Source: Halomonas sp. 328
GTDB taxonomy: Bacteria > Pseudomonadota > Gammaproteobacteria > Pseudomonadales > Halomonadaceae
Assembly: GCF_015645095.1 (NCBI RefSeq)
Contig: NZ_JADOTW010000025.1
Location: 1 to 64,000, forward strand
Reading direction: 5' to 3'
Length of the DNA: 64,000 nt
Both the position numbers and the translations under genes were made by a program. Under the pieces are notes generated by a model. It did no database searches and was not told the DNA's origin. It worked only from the letters and a program-made list of their open reading frames with translations. Shown one piece after another: positions 62,334-64,000 of the stretch (positions within the stretch are counted from its first letter, which is position 1; the number at the start of each line of letters is the position of its first letter).

Positions 62334-63401
62334 TCAGTCGAGCAACCGCACATGCACCGTCACCTCTTCCCGATCATGGTAGAGGTGACGGCATCGTAAC
62401 TCCGCCCTCACCCCCACCTCGCCGAGGCTCGCCTCCAGGTGCGCCAGGCAGCGCGCCACCTCCTGCCAGCGCCGCTTCATCGGCAACTTGAGATTGAATA
62501 CCGCCTCGCGACACCAGCGCCTCAGCAACCAGCGCTCGATCATCGCCATCACCCGCGCCGGCTTGTCGACGATATCGCAGACCAGCCAATCCAGGCGCCC
62601 CGGCGGCTCCCAGACGAAGCCATCCTCGCGCAGGTGTTCCACCTGGCCGCTGGCCATCAACGCCTTGTCCATGGGGCCGTTATCGATGGCATAGACGTGC
62701 ATGCCGCGGGCCACCAGCTGGTAGGTCCAGCCACCGGGGGCGGCGCCGAGATCCGCCGCCTGCATGCCTTCGTGAAGGCGAGCCGGCCACTCCTCCCGGG
62801 GCACGAAACAGTGCCAGGCCTCCTCGAGCTTGAGGGTCGAGCGGCTCGGTGCCGCCTTGGGGAAGCGCAACCGGGTGATGCCCCCGGGGTGCTCGCTGCG
62901 ATTGCCGGGGAAGCTGATCCCCAGCTGCACCGCATCCCCTGCCGTCCACAGCAGATGCAGGCGCCGGCCGCCGGCCTTGCGCCGCAGGGCACCACGCTTT
63001 CTGAGCAGCGACGTCAGGGGACGATCCAGTGCCTTGCTCAACCCCACCAGGGCCTTGCCCTCATTGGTGTCCGGCGTCTCGTGCCAGATCGACTCGACAC
63101 TCCAGCCGCTGGCTTGGACCTGCTCGAGAATCGGTGACAGGCGGTCTTCCCGGGAGAGCCCTACCAGGGGCGGCAGCGCCACCAGGGACTGGCGGGCAAA
63201 GACCAGGCCGGCCAGAGGAAGCTCCCGATGCAGGCCATTGACCGGCGCCTCGCCGGCAACGTGAAAATCCACCACGCCACCGTTGGCGCTGAAAGCGGCC
63301 TCACCGGCCCAGCCCAGGGCGGCGGCCTTGTCGCTGACCTCGGCGGCCAGATCATGCTCGAAACCGGGACGGCACAAGAGCAGCAGATGCTGGGGAATCA
63401 C
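62334..63401 (-). CDS. rlmM: RlmM, 23S rRNA C2498 2'-O-methyltransferase
   Basis: A 355-residue enzyme: N-terminal THUMP domain, then the methyltransferase domain with the SAM site AADLGAAPGGWTYQLVARG and the catalytic segments DNGPMDK and WLVCDIVDKP. It ends with HLYHDREEVTVHVRLL. It modifies 23S rRNA at C2498. The length matches E. coli RlmM. Confidence 0.95.
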   Translation of the reverse strand: MIPQHLLLLCRPGFEHDLAAEVSDKAAALGWAGEAAFSANGGVVDFHVAGEAPVNGLHRELPLAGLVFARQSLVALPPLVGLSREDRLSPILEQVQASGWSVESIWHETPDTNEGKALVGLSKALDRPLTSLLRKRGALRRKAGGRRLHLLWTAGDAVQLGISFPGNRSEHPGGITRLRFPKAAPSRSTLKLEEAWHCFVPREEWPARLHEGMQAADLGAAPGGWTYQLVARGMHVYAIDNGPMDKALMASGQVEHLREDGFVWEPPGRLDWLVCDIVDKPARVMAMIERWLLRRWCREAVFNLKLPMKRRWQEVARCLAHLEASLGEVGVRAELRCRHLYHDREEVTVHVRLLD

Positions 63402-63458
63402 GGCGACCTCCTGTTATCGGGCCGCCAAGTCTAAGCGCCCATCGCCATCACGTCGAGG

Positions 63459-63869
63459 TCAGCGCCGCGAGGCGCGGGACTGCTTGAGGGCCTCGATATC
63501 CTGCAGCTGTACGTTCAGGGCATTGGTCGAGATGGTGACCTCCCACAGGGAGTAGATCAGCGAGACCGACAGGCTCAGCAGACTGATGCCGAACAGCACC
63601 ATGCCCAGCATCTCCAGGGAAAGAAAGAGCGCGAACATCGACAGGGTACAGAGCAGAAAGCTCAGCACCCCGGCCAGCTGCATGCGCTTGGTCAGGCTGA
63701 TGCGCTGGCGCAGCATCAGGATCTGCCGTGCGGCGACCTCATGGTGCTGATCCCGCTCTTCGTCGGCCAACTTGCGTATCAGCTGGGCCAGGGTCAGGAA
63801 GCGATTGGTGTAGGCGAGCAGCAGCAGCGAAATGGCCGGGAATAGCAGGGCCGGGGTGGTCAGGGTCAC
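63459..63869 (-). CDS. DUF2721 membrane protein
   Basis: A 136-residue membrane protein with helices at about residues 2-22, 70-90 and 95-120. It starts VTLTTPALLFPAISLLLLAYTNRF, as in the family. The GTG at 63869 follows GGAGG by 6 bp and fits the usual start; a longer upstream frame has no support. Function is unknown. Confidence 0.87.
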   Translation of the reverse strand: MTLTTPALLFPAISLLLLAYTNRFLTLAQLIRKLADEERDQHHEVAARQILMLRQRISLTKRMQLAGVLSFLLCTLSMFALFLSLEMLGMVLFGISLLSLSVSLIYSLWEVTISTNALNVQLQDIEALKQSRASRR

Positions 63870-64000
63870 GAACGCCTCCAGCGGTCTCGAGAAGGGGCTC
63901 AGTTTACCAGACTCCTCCTCCGCCACCCATAGCGTTGAAAAACCATCTATGAGGAATAGTTTTTGCGCCACCTTGGTGCAGACATTTTCGACAATTTGAA

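Overview
The window is a high-GC gammaproteobacterial chromosome segment. The mix of an aerobic hut locus, fadBA, DUF5924, DUF3080, DUF2721, EpmC, RlmM and PA2778/PA2779-type genes fits a Halomonas-like marine or halophilic bacterium. That assignment is an inference from gene content, because no rRNA or other marker gene is present. Coding density is high, with many short-spaced or overlapping genes. No tRNA, rRNA, CRISPR array, phage or transposase was recognised.

Layout. 1-2.6 kb: end of a histidine-utilisation locus (hutU start, a YjiH-type membrane protein, the HutC repressor) with two TGTATATACA operators. 2.7-18.6 kb: housekeeping and small conserved genes, including an HPP membrane protein, a PA2779/PA2778 pair, TetR, DUF481, YjdM, YjfB, a DsbA-like protein, an NDUFA9-like protein, BluB, an NYN-domain protein, an AMP/thymidine phosphorylase with a PRPP-synthetase homologue, YjbQ, a PD-(D/E)XK protein, and a LysR/DJ-1 divergent pair.

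18.7-24.1 kb: a lower-GC block with all genes on the minus strand, separated by attC-like recombination sites. It is an integron cassette array with no integrase in the window (a CALIN). Cassette limits are confirmed because each upstream GTTRRRY core is complementary to the far end of the same cassette's attC: exactly in four of five cassettes, with one mismatch in the fifth.

25.5-32 kb: a type I secretion operon, in order RTX lipase, ABC permease/ATPase, HlyD adaptor, TolC-like protein. 32.4-47.4 kb: a complete quinohemoprotein amine dehydrogenase (Qhp) locus. Minus-strand genes qhpA-qhpD-(two micro-ORFs)-qhpC-qhpB-qhpF-qhpE converge on a plus-strand unit of aldehyde dehydrogenase, outer-membrane porin and qhpG. 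A sigma-54 activator is divergent from the aldehyde dehydrogenase. Near-identical 17-bp palindromes lie about 70-105 bp upstream of -24/-12-like elements of both transcription units, so one regulator probably controls both. The likely pathway is periplasmic oxidation of primary amines to aldehydes, then oxidation of the aldehydes to acids.

47.6-64 kb: fadBA, DUF5924, MarR, universal stress protein, Uup, TatD, EpmC, a MATE transporter, DUF3080, TusA, RlmM and DUF2721. The most unusual items are the tandem 89-bp micro-ORF repeat between qhpD and qhpC, the shared sigma-54 enhancer motif, the cassette array with its unknown genes, and a triplicated gene tail near 8.7 kb.
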